Notes: generated by a model from the sequence alone, not told the origin. Numbered from the stretch's first letter, positions 1-9,736 are shown. The stretch is 64,000 bases of DNA from Knoellia remsis (GCF_003002895.1 NZ_PVTI01000014.1:1-64000), one strand, 5' to 3'. Translations and numbers: made by a program.

Positions 1-103
1 ACGACACCACCGACCCAACATCAGCCAAAACCCCACTCGCAGAACGCAACACAGCACCCAGAGCCGCCCCCGGCGACCCCTCCAGCTGCTCCATCGCGTC
101 CAT
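1..103 (-). CDS. Partial reading frame (N-terminus only), possibly DUF222/HNH-type
   Basis: An open frame begins at an ATG (complement of 101-103) and runs off the left edge with no stop in 34 codons. The visible start reads MDAMEQLEGSPGAALGAVLR and goes on rich in Ala, Val and Gly. Codons ending in T (GGT, GCT, CGT, TCT, GTT, GAT) are frequent, unlike the G/C-ending codons of every neighbour, so the piece may have been acquired separately. Such N-termini are common in the actinobacterial DUF222/HNH (13E12-like) family, but the fragment is too short to assign. No clear ribosome binding site is seen. Confidence 0.4.
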   Translation of the reverse strand, partial: MDAMEQLEGSPGAALGAVLRSASGVLADVGSVVS

Positions 104-281
104 GGGAACAGTGAAGCAGCCACCACTGACAGAGCCCTTCACACAGCCCCTGAGAGCGCGACCGGACCCCGCCCTGGGACGGCTCGCGGACGCCAAGGGC
201 CCACCACGGCCAACCACAGGAAGCGAGGGCCACGCGCCCGACGCCAGCTCAACCGCAGGCAGGCGGGATGGGCGCACCGAA

Positions 282-320
282 GGCGCGCGCGGGTCCCACG
301 CTCTGCGCGGGCCGGCATAC
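282..320 (+). repeat. 39-bp dispersed repeat, copy 1, ending in the CGGCATAC octamer
   Basis: This 39-bp stretch matches the reverse complement of 37709-37747 at 38 of 39 positions. It carries a near-perfect hairpin (CCCACGC-TCT-GCGCGGG here; CCCACGC-TCT-GCGTGGG, perfect, in copy 2) followed by CGGCATAC. In one frame it would encode [13 protein letters not shown], the same peptide found in the N-terminal extension of IspF. The rest of 104-413, between the partial frame and the WXG100 gene, holds no gene I can support. Confidence 0.7.
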
Positions 321-413
321 CTGTGGAAAACTCCGCGGCCGAATTCGGGATCTTCCCTACCGTCATCGTCAGAGGTCGCGCACGAGGTGCGGCCGGACAC
401 GAAGGGGACCGAC

Positions 414-704
414 ATGGCAGCCCAGTTCCAGGTGGACACCGAGCGCATCACCGCCGCCTCCGGTGACATCGCCCGCATCAGCAACGAGATCGAGGCGCAG
501 GTCGCGCAGATGCTCTCGCGACTCACCGCCCTCCAGGACGCGTGGAAGGGCGGCGCCGCCACCCAGTTCCATGGCGTCGTCACGCAGTGGCAGGGCACCC
601 AGCGCCAGGTGCAGAGCTCACTTGCCTCCATCGGTCAGGTGCTCGGCGCAGCCGGCGCGCAGTACGCCGAGACCGAGGCGAACAACACCCGCATGTTCTC
701 GTGA
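414..704 (+). CDS. WXG100 (ESAT-6-like) protein
   Basis: A 96-residue protein with the size and make-up of WXG100 proteins, small helical-hairpin substrates or partners of type VII (ESX) secretion. The signature W-x-G is visible as DAWKGGAA near residue 44, in the turn between two amphipathic helices that are rich in Ala, Gln and Ser. The start is the ATG at 414 with GGGGAC upstream; the frame is open further upstream but that part runs through the 39-bp repeat and is not protein-like. No second WXG100 gene or ESX component is seen beside it, so its secretion partners lie elsewhere. The role is inferred from the family only. Confidence 0.85.
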   Translation: MAAQFQVDTERITAASGDIARISNEIEAQVAQMLSRLTALQDAWKGGAATQFHGVVTQWQGTQRQVQSSLASIGQVLGAAGAQYAETEANNTRMFS

Positions 705-823
705 CTCCACGGGCCGCCCGCACGCGTGCTGATGGAGGGGTCAGCACGTGACCGGGCGGCCCGAGGTTCGCGGCGCCCCGCGCCCACAGGTCGCGGTGCC
801 CCTCGCCCCACGGTCACGACGTC

Positions 824-3370
824 TCACTCCGTCGTGACGGCGCGCAGGATGTCGAGCTTCGAGGCCCGCCATCCTGGCCACCAGGCCGCGAGCACGCCGA
901 CCACTCCGGCGAGCCCGACGAAGAACACCAGCTGTGGCCACGGCACGGCGAGCAGCTCGATCCCGTCGTCGGCAAGCGAGCGTTGCAGCGCCACGCCGAA
1001 CGCCACCCCGAGGACGACACCCAGGGTCGCGCCGAGCAGGGCGATGACGATCGACTCCAGACGCAGCATTCGCTTGAGCTGGCGACGGCTCAGGCCGACC
1101 GCTCGCAGCAGCCCGATCTCCCGGGTCCGTTCGATGACCGACAGCGCGAGCGTGTTGATGATGCCGAGGATCGCGATGACGACGGCCAGCCCGAGCAACG
1201 CATAGATGAGGTAGAGCATCTGGTTGATCATCCCGCCCTGCTCGTCGGCGTACTCGGACTTGTCCTTGACGGTCACGACGGGCAGGTCGGCGATCGCGGC
1301 ATCGAGGGCACGCCCGACGCTCGCCTCGCTCCGCCCGGAGTCCCGTTCGACGAAGACGTAGGCATCGGTGTTCGGCGCCCCAAGACTCGTCAGCCCGGCG
1401 CGGCTCAGGACGACGTCGGATCCGATGATCGTCGACTCGTCGTGGATCGCACTGACCCGGAAGGGTTTCGTCGTCCCACCCCGCGTCAGCTCGACGGTCG
1501 ACCCGACGCGCAGCGACCGCGCCGCCGCCTCCTCCTTCGACACGGAGACGGTCGTCGACGTCAGGTCGGCGATGTCGCCCTCGACCATGACCCGGTCCCC
1601 GATCATGTCGACCTTGTCCGGCTCGAGCGCCAGCGCACTCGCCTGCGTCCCGCCCACGGCGAGCCGGTCGAACGTCAGCGCGGACACGCGCGACACCCCG
1701 TCCACGCCGGCGAGCTCCTTCGCAACCTCGCCGGAGAACGGCATACCGATCGCGCTCGAGACGACGTAGTCGGCCGTGAAGCCCTTGTCGATGGCCGCGT
1801 CGATGCTCGTCTTCGCACTCGCGCCGAGGACGGACATCATCGACACGAGCGTCACGCCGATCATCAGCGCCGATGCGGTCGCCCCGGTGCGCCGCGGGTT
1901 ACGGATTGCATTCTGCTCGGCCATGAGCCCCACCGCGCCGAAGAGGCGCCGATACACCCAGCCGATGCCTCCCACGACCGGTCGGCCCACGAAGGGGCTG
2001 ACGAGCGCAACCCCGAGGACGACGCCGAGGATGCCCGCTCCGATCCAGTACGTCTCGTTCGGCACGTCCGCGAAGAGCCCCGTCCCGAGCAGCCCCGCGC
2101 CGGCCACGGTGAGCAGGGTTCCGAGCAGCGCCCGTCCGCGCATGCCGCTCTCGGCGAGGAGCGCGTCATCGCGCATCGCCGCGACGGGCGGCACCTTGCC
2201 CGCCTTGCGTGCCGGAAGGTATGCCGCGACGAGGGTCACGACGAGGCCCACCGCGAGCGAGACGAGGATCGTTCGAGGGGCGACGACGAGGGACTGCGAG
2301 CTGAGGTCCAACCCGAACCGGCCGAAGAGGACGCGGATGAGCATCGCGAGGAGGATGCCGAGGCCCAGCCCGATCGCCGACCCGACGAGGCCGATCGCGG
2401 TCGCCTCGAACAGCACCGAACGCGCCACCTGTCGACGCGTCGAACCGAGCGCCCGGAAGAGCGCGAGCTCCCGGGACCGCTGCGCCACCAAGATGCTGAA
2501 CGTGTTGACGATGAGGAACGACCCCACGACGAGGGCGACGCCGGCGAACACGAGCAAGAAGGTGGTGATGAACCCGAGGGCTTCCTGGATGTCGCTCGCG
2601 GCGGCCTCCGCTGCCGCGTCACCGGTGACGGCTTCGACGCCGTCGGGCAGCTGCGCGGCGACGGCGTCGCGCAAGTCCGCCTGACTCGTGCCCGGCTCGG
2701 CCGTGACCCAGATGTCGGTGAACGTGTCGGCGCCCTGGGTGAAGAGTTGCTGCGCCTGCTCGGTGTCGAAGATCGACAGGCTCGCCCCGTTGAGCCCGCC
2801 GCTGCTCCGGGCGATTCCGACGAGCCGGGCCTCGAACCGGGGCTGCTCGCCCGCGCTCACGAGAGGGACGGTCTCGCCGACGAGGTAGCCACCCTTCTCG
2901 GCGGTGCGTTCGTCGAGGACGACCTCACCGGCGGCACTCGGCCACCGGCCGCTGACGATCGTGAGCGGCTCGACGCCCTTGGCCGCGGGTCCGCCGGTGT
3001 GGTTGAGGGCGATGCCGGGTGGACCGTAGCCGCCGACGAGCTTGCCCTGCTTCGACACGACGAAGGTGCCGAAGCTCGTGATGTTCCCGTCGACCCGCGC
3101 GGCGCCGGGGGTGTCCTCGAGCTCGGTGACGAGGGAGGCGGGCAGCGACGCGGTGGACGGCTGGGACTCGGGATCGACGTCGGTGCCACCGGCCGGACGC
3201 ACGACGACGTCCCCAACCGAGCTCGACATGATCGAGTCGAAGCTCTTGCCGAGGGTGTCGGTGAAGACGAACGACCCCGCGACGAACGCGACGCCGAGGA
3301 TGATCGCGAAGGCGCTCATGAACAGCCGCAGCTTGCGGGCCATGAGGCTCTTCCAGCTGGCGCGCAGCAT
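824..3370 (-). CDS. ABC transporter permease, MacB/FtsX type, duplicated FtsX domains
   Basis: An 848-residue membrane protein. It has an N-terminal membrane segment (about residues 17-39), a large extracytoplasmic MacB-type domain, a first FtsX permease core at about 260-385 (starting FITTFLLVFAGVALVVGSF), further helices near 405-470, a second periplasmic part, and a second FtsX core at about 715-840. The motif after the first core, QRSRELALFRALGSTRRQV, and its counterpart ERTREIGLLRAVGLSRRQL, are typical coupling regions of this family. It follows its ATPase by 6 nt, so the two form one exporter operon. The family moves lipids, lipoproteins, peptides or drugs across or out of the membrane; the substrate is not evident. 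Confidence 0.92.
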   Translation of the reverse strand: MLRASWKSLMARKLRLFMSAFAIILGVAFVAGSFVFTDTLGKSFDSIMSSSVGDVVVRPAGGTDVDPESQPSTASLPASLVTELEDTPGAARVDGNITSFGTFVVSKQGKLVGGYGPPGIALNHTGGPAAKGVEPLTIVSGRWPSAAGEVVLDERTAEKGGYLVGETVPLVSAGEQPRFEARLVGIARSSGGLNGASLSIFDTEQAQQLFTQGADTFTDIWVTAEPGTSQADLRDAVAAQLPDGVEAVTGDAAAEAAASDIQEALGFITTFLLVFAGVALVVGSFLIVNTFSILVAQRSRELALFRALGSTRRQVARSVLFEATAIGLVGSAIGLGLGILLAMLIRVLFGRFGLDLSSQSLVVAPRTILVSLAVGLVVTLVAAYLPARKAGKVPPVAAMRDDALLAESGMRGRALLGTLLTVAGAGLLGTGLFADVPNETYWIGAGILGVVLGVALVSPFVGRPVVGGIGWVYRRLFGAVGLMAEQNAIRNPRRTGATASALMIGVTLVSMMSVLGASAKTSIDAAIDKGFTADYVVSSAIGMPFSGEVAKELAGVDGVSRVSALTFDRLAVGGTQASALALEPDKVDMIGDRVMVEGDIADLTSTTVSVSKEEAAARSLRVGSTVELTRGGTTKPFRVSAIHDESTIIGSDVVLSRAGLTSLGAPNTDAYVFVERDSGRSEASVGRALDAAIADLPVVTVKDKSEYADEQGGMINQMLYLIYALLGLAVVIAILGIINTLALSVIERTREIGLLRAVGLSRRQLKRMLRLESIVIALLGATLGVVLGVAFGVALQRSLADDGIELLAVPWPQLVFFVGLAGVVGVLAAWWPGWRASKLDILRAVTTE

Positions 3371-3376
3371 GGCGGC

Positions 3377-4330
3377 TCAGTCCTGCTCGCGCGCGTCGCG
3401 CGCCGTCGTGGGTATGCCGCGCGCGGCCATGTCGTCCGCGTGGCCGTGCGCGCCCCGCGCCTCCCGCGAGCTCGTGGGTATGCCGCGCGTGGGTATGCCG
3501 TCCGCCTCGCCCTGCGCGCCCCGCACCTCCCGCGCGTCCAGGCTCTTCATCGTCTCGAGGATCAGGTCCGGCGTCGGCTCGCGCAGCTCGGTGACGATCT
3601 GGCCGTCGGCGAGGAAGACGACGCGGTCGGTCCAGCTCGCCGCACCCGGGTCGTGGGTGACCATGACGATCGTCTGCCCGAACTCGTCGACCGAGCGCCG
3701 CAGGAACGCCAGCACCTCGGCGCCGGACGTCGAGTCGAGGTTGCCCGTGGGCTCATCCGCGAAGATGACCGCCGGCCGGCTCACCAACGCTCGTGCACAC
3801 GCGACGCGCTGCTGCTGGCCACCGGACAGCTCACCGGGCCGGTGGGTCAGCCGGTCGCGCAGCCCCACCGTGTCGATGACGGTGTCGAACCACTCCGGGT
3901 CCGGCTTGCGACCGGCGATCGACAGCGGCAGGACGATGTTCTCCTGCGCGCTGAGCGTCGGGATGAGGTTGAACGACTGGAAGATGAAGCCGATGTAGTC
4001 GCGGCGCACCTTCGTGAGGTCCTTCTCGCGCAACGCGGTCAGGTCCACGCGTCCGAGCTTGACGACTCCGCTCGTCACCGAGTCCAAACCGGCGGCGCAG
4101 TGCATGAGCGTCGACTTGCCGGAGCCCGACGGCCCCATGATCGCGGTGAACTCCCCTGCCGCGATGTCGAGGCTCACCCCGTCGAGGGCGCGGACGGCGG
4201 TGTCGCCCGAGCCGTAGGTCTTGACGAGGTCGGTCACCCGGGCCGCGACGCGCCGGCGCGCCTGCCCGTCGGGGGCGGTGACGCTCGGTGTGGAGCTGTC
4301 GGAACGTTCGGGCACGACGTCGGTGGTCAT
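3377..4330 (-). CDS. ABC transporter ATPase, MacB/LolD type, with repetitive C-terminal tail
   Basis: A 317-residue ATPase partner of the downstream FtsX-type permease. Walker A is GPSGSGKST, the Q-loop lies in GFIFQSFNLI, the signature is LSGGQQQR and Walker B is VIFADEPTGNLD, the form typical of LolD/MacB proteins. The start is taken at ATG 4330 because a -10 box TAGCGT (4338-4343) sits exactly 7 nt upstream, which predicts a leaderless mRNA. The last 45 or so residues are not part of the fold. They come from a 66-bp in-frame tandem repeat (3405-3534), each unit ending RGIPT and carrying CGGCATAC copies with the rare Ile codon ATA. Confidence 0.93.
   Translation of the reverse strand: MTTDVVPERSDSSTPSVTAPDGQARRRVAARVTDLVKTYGSGDTAVRALDGVSLDIAAGEFTAIMGPSGSGKSTLMHCAAGLDSVTSGVVKLGRVDLTALREKDLTKVRRDYIGFIFQSFNLIPTLSAQENIVLPLSIAGRKPDPEWFDTVIDTVGLRDRLTHRPGELSGGQQQRVACARALVSRPAVIFADEPTGNLDSTSGAEVLAFLRRSVDEFGQTIVMVTHDPGAASWTDRVVFLADGQIVTELREPTPDLILETMKSLDAREVRGAQGEADGIPTRGIPTSSREARGAHGHADDMAARGIPTTARDAREQD
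3405..3534 (-). repeat. 66-bp in-frame tandem repeat in the ABC ATPase tail
   Basis: Two 64-bp imperfect copies, 3405-3468 and 3471-3534, are offset by 66 bp, that is 22 codons. Each encodes a version of RE(A/V)RGA(H/Q)G followed by a variable stretch and RGIPT. The pair holds three GTATGCCG octamers (3412, 3478, 3493). The ATPase core is complete before this tail, so the repeat looks like an added element that kept the frame. Confidence 0.75.
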
Positions 4331-4447
4331 GGCGACCACGCTAGGGCGCGGGCGGCCTACGCCGCGCTCGGGTTCACCCCCGAGGCGACCCTGAACGCTC
4401 CCTGAACACCGCAGTCCGCACACACGGGCCCCCGCACACCCAGGCCG

Positions 4448-4642
4448 TCATTCGTCGGGCGTGAAGACCTTGTCGACGGAGGTGTCGAACGTCGCGGCGA
4501 TCCGGAACGCGAGGGAAAGCCTCGGGTCGAAGTGCCCCTTCTCGATCGAGATGACGGTCTGCCGGGTCACGCCGAGCCGGTCGGCGCACTCCTGCTGCGA
4601 CATCGCCGCCGCCTCGCGCAGCTCCTTGAGGGTGTTGCGCAT
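4448..4642 (-). CDS. Small XRE-family transcriptional regulator
   Basis: A 64-residue Cro/C1-type helix-turn-helix protein, essentially only the DNA-binding domain. The segment MSQQECADRLGVTRQTVISI is a clear HTH, followed by the conserved EKG(H/R) turn. Proteins of this size usually regulate the membrane protein encoded beside them. Here the ATG overlaps the stop of the upstream membrane-protein gene as TGATG, so the two are translationally coupled. A 20-bp inverted repeat before that gene (5083-5147) is the likely operator. The target is inferred from context. Confidence 0.88.
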   Translation of the reverse strand: MRNTLKELREAAAMSQQECADRLGVTRQTVISIEKGHFDPRLSLAFRIAATFDTSVDKVFTPDE

Positions 4643-5064
4643 CAGAGCGGCCGACGCGACGCCACGAGGTAGCGCACCCCGAAGCTGAGCAACCCGAGGA
4701 CGAGGAAGACCGGCACCGGGAGCGCCCGCATCCCCATCGCGTACTGCGCGAGCGCCGCGAGGCCCATCACCGCCACGAGGTTGGTGAACGCACCGAACCC
4801 GGCACGCTGCGCCCAGGCCCGTTCCACGGTGTCCTCGGCGTGGGTCACCGGGTCGGCGGCATCCGGGTCCGGGATGAGCGCCCACGCCCCCGCGAAGAAC
4901 AGTGGCCCGCACAGGAGCACGAAAACCGTTGCGGCAAGGGCACGTTCGTCGGTCGGCGACGTCACGAACACCATGACGCCGAGCGCCAGGCTCAGGACGA
5001 TGCCGATGATGACGATGGCCGTCCAGCGGTCGCAGGACGTGCGGACGACGGTGGTGTCAGGCAT
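4642..5064 (-). CDS. Small membrane protein, partner of the XRE regulator
   Basis: A 140-residue protein with four predicted membrane segments arranged as two hairpins: about 18-35, 44-63, 92-110 and 116-133. The loop between the hairpins is acidic (PDPDAADPVTHAEDTVERAW). GGGAGG lies 9 nt before the ATG at 5064. It is the first gene of a two-gene unit with the small XRE regulator and lies behind a large inverted repeat that probably binds that regulator. This pairing of an XRE repressor with a DUF2178-like membrane protein is common in bacteria, but no biochemical role is known to me. Confidence 0.75.
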   Translation of the reverse strand: MPDTTVVRTSCDRWTAIVIIGIVLSLALGVMVFVTSPTDERALAATVFVLLCGPLFFAGAWALIPDPDAADPVTHAEDTVERAWAQRAGFGAFTNLVAVMGLAALAQYAMGMRALPVPVFLVLGLLSFGVRYLVASRRPL

Positions 5065-5082
5065 GATGCGAAACCTCCCGAG

Positions 5083-5147
5083 TGTCTGGTTTGTTTGACA
5101 TGAACAGCATGGCACGGCATCGCCACACATGTCAAAGAAACCAGACA
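5083..5147 (-). promoter_or_regulatory. 20-bp inverted repeat with promoter, probable operator
   Basis: Arms 5083-5102 and 5128-5147 pair with one mismatch around a 25-nt spacer; each arm contains TTTGACATG next to TCTGG. On the minus strand TTGACA (5130-5135) could be a -35 box, with CATGCT as a weak -10 after 18 nt, in front of the membrane-protein gene. A repressor bound to both arms would cover this promoter. The XRE protein encoded two genes downstream is the obvious candidate. Confidence 0.55.
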
Positions 5148-5202
5148 ACCCGCCGTCGGACCATGCGCGCGAGGCGCGCGGCCGGCATACGCGCAGGGCA
5201 GA

Positions 5203-5239
5203 CGAAAGGCGGCCTCCCCTCGGGGAGACCGCCTTTCGC
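5203..5239 (-). terminator. Rho-independent type terminator of groEL
   Basis: Two 17-nt arms (5203-5219 and 5223-5239) pair with a single mismatch around a 3-nt loop, giving a very stable hairpin about 25 nt beyond the groEL stop. The arms end in AAAGGCGG/CCGCCTTT. A GTATGCCG octamer begins at the edge of the right arm. Confidence 0.85.
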
Positions 5240-5263
5240 GTATGCCGTGTGGCCGGCGTGGGA

Positions 5264-6967
<1,704 letters not shown>

Positions 6968-7011
6968 TCAGGTCATGCGCGCGTGCCGACCCTCACCGGT
7001 CTGGCCAGGAA

Positions 7012-7073
7012 TTGTCACTCTCGGGGTGAGAGTGCTAACGCCATTATTGGCACTCTCACCCCGAGAGTGCAAA
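7012..7073 (-). promoter_or_regulatory. Two CIRCE (HrcA) operators around the groEL promoter
   Basis: Two 27-bp elements fit the CIRCE pattern of 9-nt arms around 9 nt: TTGTCACTC-N9-GAGTGCTAA at 7012-7038 and TTGGCACTC-N9-GAGTGCAAA at 7047-7073. Even their N9 spacers are reverse complements, so the whole block is one large inverted repeat. On the minus strand a promoter lies inside: -35 TTGCAC (7067-7072), 18 nt, -10 AATAAT (7043-7048). HrcA binding to either site would block it. The rest of the gap from 6893 to 7213 shows nothing beyond a GTATGCCG octamer at 7092. Confidence 0.95.
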
Positions 7074-7213
7074 CGGCAACCGGCTCGCTCCGTATGCCGT
7101 TCGCGCGCCTTTCGTGGTCAGTGCGGACCGACGGACGTGCGATGGGCGGCAGAGCACAGCGCCGACCAGCACAGCTGAGCACGAGGTCGTCGGCGCCCGC
7201 CGGTCCGAGCCCC

Positions 7214-7966
7214 CTATTGCACGTCCGTCGGTCCGTCGTCGCTCACCTGGGTCCGCCCGCTCTGGACCTGACCAGACGGTCGCGACTCACCCTGCGTCGA
7301 CCGGCCCGTCCGGCTGGCCTCCGCGCGGCGGGCGTCCTGCTCGCGCCGCCGCCGCACCTCACGCATGGCGATCAGGCACGCCAGCGCGACCGGGACAACG
7401 AACTTCGACACCACCTCGACGATGGTCTTCAGCCACTCCGGCAGGTTCGGCCAGGGGATGTCCGGCAGGTCCCAGTCGGGCCACGGGATCGACGGCAGGT
7501 CCGGCAGGTCGACGCTCGGCGTCGGGACCGTCGGCAGGTCGATGTCCGGTGTCCACGACAGGGCCAGGCTGGCGAGCAGGACGGGGATGAGCACCTTCGC
7601 CAGTGCCGCCGTCGTGTGCAGCACGATGTGGGTGCGGGGGCGGGCGCGGATCCGCTCCTCGCGACGTGCCGCCTTCGTCCCCGGGTCCGGGACCATGTCG
7701 ATCTCGACGGCGTCGACGATCCGCGTCGCGCGGGTCACCCCGAGCAGCCCGGCCCGAACCTCGATCCGCCCGCGAGCACCGGGGTGAGCGGGCGTGGCGC
7801 GCGAGTCGCGCTGGGGAGTGATCTTCACCCGGTCGTCCTTCGTCGTCCGGCGCGCGACCTCGACGCCGTCGACGGTCCAGACGTACTCCCGGCTGATGCC
7901 CTTCTCTGCGACCTCGAGCCGGTGGGTGTACCCGGACCGGGTGAGCTCGAACCCCTGAACTGCCAT
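7214..7966 (-). CDS. Membrane protein of unknown function with Pro/Trp-rich linker
   Basis: A 250-residue protein I do not recognise. The N-terminal 110 residues look like a soluble domain (it includes YTHRLEVAEKGISREYVW and a run of DDRVKITPQRD). A membrane segment follows (IVLHTTAALAKVLIPVLLASL), then a striking linker with repeated D-(L/I)-P and P-W units, a second hydrophobic segment (VVSKFVVPVALACLIAM), and a basic, Ser/Gln-rich tail. The start is placed at ATG 7966, with AGGG 7 nt upstream; an ATG at 7984 in the same frame is possible. It lies downstream of uppP on the same strand with a 110-nt gap. Confidence 0.65.
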   Translation of the reverse strand: MAVQGFELTRSGYTHRLEVAEKGISREYVWTVDGVEVARRTTKDDRVKITPQRDSRATPAHPGARGRIEVRAGLLGVTRATRIVDAVEIDMVPDPGTKAARREERIRARPRTHIVLHTTAALAKVLIPVLLASLALSWTPDIDLPTVPTPSVDLPDLPSIPWPDWDLPDIPWPNLPEWLKTIVEVVSKFVVPVALACLIAMREVRRRREQDARRAEASRTGRSTQGESRPSGQVQSGRTQVSDDGPTDVQ

Positions 7967-8076
7967 TCCTCGACCCTGCTCCATGACCGCCGGCCGGCAC
8001 ATCCGTCGCGAGTCGGGTTCCGCGTCATCCGGAAGTCGCACGCGGCTCGGGCCGACAGCACGCTGGCCGGAGCAGC

Positions 8077-8901
8077 TCAGGCCGACAGCACCCCGGCCGT
8101 GAGGAGGATGAGCGTCGCCGACCCGAGCAGGACCCGGTAGATGACGAACGGCGTGTACGAGCGCGTGCTGACATACCTCAGCAACCAGGCGATCGCGGCA
8201 TACCCGACGAGGAAGGACACGATCGTGCCGACGAGCGTCGGCCCCCAGCCGTAGGCGTTGTCACCGCCCGGGATCTCCGGCAGCTGGAAGAGGCCCGCAC
8301 CCACGACCGCCGGGATGGCGAGGAGGAACGCGTAGCGCGTCGCCGCCTCGCGCTCGTAGCCGAGGAAGCGGCCCATCGAGATCGTCGCGCCGCTGCGGGA
8401 GACGCCGGGGATGAGCGCCATCGCCTGGGCGGCACCCAGCAGCACCGCGTCGCGCATGGTGAGGGCGTCGATCTTCTTGGTGTTCGGGCCGATCCGGTCG
8501 GCGATGCCGAGGACGATGCCGAGGACGATGAGGGTCGTCCCGATGATCCAGAGGTTGCGGAAGTCCCGCTCGATGATGTCCTTGAGTAGCACGCCGAGGA
8601 TGACGATCGGCAGCGAGCCGACGATGATGAACCAGCCCATCCGGGCGTCGTCGCTGCCGCGCCACTCGGGCTTGAACAGCGCGAGCACCCAGGCCTTGCC
8701 GATGCGCCAGATGTCCTTGCGGAAGTAGATGAGGACCGCGAGCTCGGTACCGATCTGGACGACGGCGGTGAACGCGGCGCCCGGGTCGCCCCAGCCGAAC
8801 AGCTCGGGGAAGATCCGCAGGTGGGCGCTGCTCGAGATCGGCAGGAACTCGGTGAGGCCCTGCAGGATCCCGAGGACGACGGCCTTGATGAGATCGAACA
8901 C
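8077..8901 (-). CDS. uppP: Undecaprenyl-diphosphatase UppP (BacA)
   Basis: A 274-residue multi-pass membrane enzyme that removes a phosphate from undecaprenyl diphosphate to recycle the lipid carrier for cell-wall synthesis; the family also gives bacitracin tolerance. Both active-site regions are visible: GLTEFLPISSSAHL near residue 15 and PGVSRSGATISMGR near residue 165. Length and hydrophobic profile are those of the family. The start is GTG 8901; a TAGGCT -10 box at 8910-8915, 8 nt upstream, suggests its own near-leaderless promoter although it follows two genes on the same strand. Confidence 0.96.
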   Translation of the reverse strand: MFDLIKAVVLGILQGLTEFLPISSSAHLRIFPELFGWGDPGAAFTAVVQIGTELAVLIYFRKDIWRIGKAWVLALFKPEWRGSDDARMGWFIIVGSLPIVILGVLLKDIIERDFRNLWIIGTTLIVLGIVLGIADRIGPNTKKIDALTMRDAVLLGAAQAMALIPGVSRSGATISMGRFLGYEREAATRYAFLLAIPAVVGAGLFQLPEIPGGDNAYGWGPTLVGTIVSFLVGYAAIAWLLRYVSTRSYTPFVIYRVLLGSATLILLTAGVLSA

Positions 8902-8926
8902 GACAGCGGAGCCTACGGGGGCTCGC

Positions 8927-9388
8927 TCAGAGCTCGGGCGCGTGGCCCTCGAACGTCGCCCGCATCGCGCCGTCCGCCTCGGACGTCACCGGGTCCTCGA
9001 GGTCGGCGACGAAGACCGCGACGAGCGTGCGGGCCGGGTTCGACTCGGCCTCGTCGAGCGCCGCGCGCCAGGCCGCGAGGTTGGGGTGCTCCCCCGGCGT
9101 CGCCTGCGCCGGCTCCAGCGACTCGACGGCCGCGGCGAGCTGAGCGGTCGTGAGGTCGACCGTCGCGCTCGACCCATCGTGGCCGAGCACCGTCGCGAGC
9201 ACGACGGCGGGCAGCCCGTTGCCGGTGTTGGGCGTGTTGACGTGCCCGAACTCCCACTCCGGCGAGCTCGACGCGGGACTCAGCCCCACGGCATACGCGA
9301 CCGGCTGGCGCCAGCCCTCGATCCGCGACGCGAGGTGGTCCCGGATGGCGACGAGCCCCTCCGGCGTGGACCAGTCGAGCTCGGCCAT
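8927..9388 (-). CDS. Hypothetical protein
   Basis: A 153-residue soluble, acidic protein that I do not recognise. It starts MAELDWSTPEGLVAIRDHLA, has a Gly/Asn-rich stretch around residues 45-62 (GHVNTPNTGNGLPAVVLATV), and ends in a predicted strand-helix region (ARTLVAVFVADLEDPVTSE). It sits 12 nt after the DUF3263 gene and 25 nt before uppP on the same strand, so it may share a transcript with both. Neither motifs nor context give a function. Confidence 0.7.
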   Translation of the reverse strand: MAELDWSTPEGLVAIRDHLASRIEGWRQPVAYAVGLSPASSSPEWEFGHVNTPNTGNGLPAVVLATVLGHDGSSATVDLTTAQLAAAVESLEPAQATPGEHPNLAAWRAALDEAESNPARTLVAVFVADLEDPVTSEADGAMRATFEGHAPEL

Positions 9389-9400
9389 CGTCGTCGCCGC

Positions 9401-9700
9401 TCAGCCCTGCGGCTGCAGGCCGAGGCGTCGCGCCGAGCGGGCGCGCTGGCGGGTGGCACGCTGGCGACGCAGGCGCTTGACGAGCATCGGGTCGTGCTCG
9501 AGCGCAACGGGGCTGTCGATGAGGGCGTTGAGCACCTGGTAGTAGCGGGTCGGGCTCATGTCGAAGAGCTCCTTGATGGCCGACTCCTTCGACCCGGCGT
9601 ACTTCCACCACTGCCGCTCGAAGTCGATGATCCGGGCGTCGCGCTCGCTCAGGGCCTCCGGCGCGGAGGCGGGCGTGGAGTGCTGTTCGGCGACGTTCAC
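9401..9700 (-). CDS. DUF3263 domain protein
   Basis: A 99-residue protein of the actinobacterial DUF3263 family. The core reads LSERDARIIDFERQWWKYAG and continues SAIKELFDMSPTRYYQVLN, a small helical domain resembling a helix-turn-helix. The tail is strongly basic (RLRRQRATRQRARSARRLG), which fits nucleic-acid contact. The start is GTG 9700 with GAAGGG 7 nt upstream. A clear promoter with a 10-bp palindrome over its -35 box lies at 9737-9771, so the gene is probably controlled. In actinobacteria it often lies close to a LytR-type gene; here none is adjacent. Confidence 0.85.
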   Translation of the reverse strand: MNVAEQHSTPASAPEALSERDARIIDFERQWWKYAGSKESAIKELFDMSPTRYYQVLNALIDSPVALEHDPMLVKRLRRQRATRQRARSARRLGLQPQG

Positions 9701-9736
9701 GGCTTCGACCCTTCATCTGTGACGACTGCGAGCGCC

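Noticed and set aside
983-4405. A very long open frame on the + strand, antisense to the ABC transporter genes
   Set aside because: It lies wholly opposite two well-supported genes. Its translation is Arg/Asp/Glu/Gly-rich with no domain, as expected for the mirror frame of high-GC codons. Similar antisense frames elsewhere (5129-8140, 46229-48478) were dropped for the same reason.
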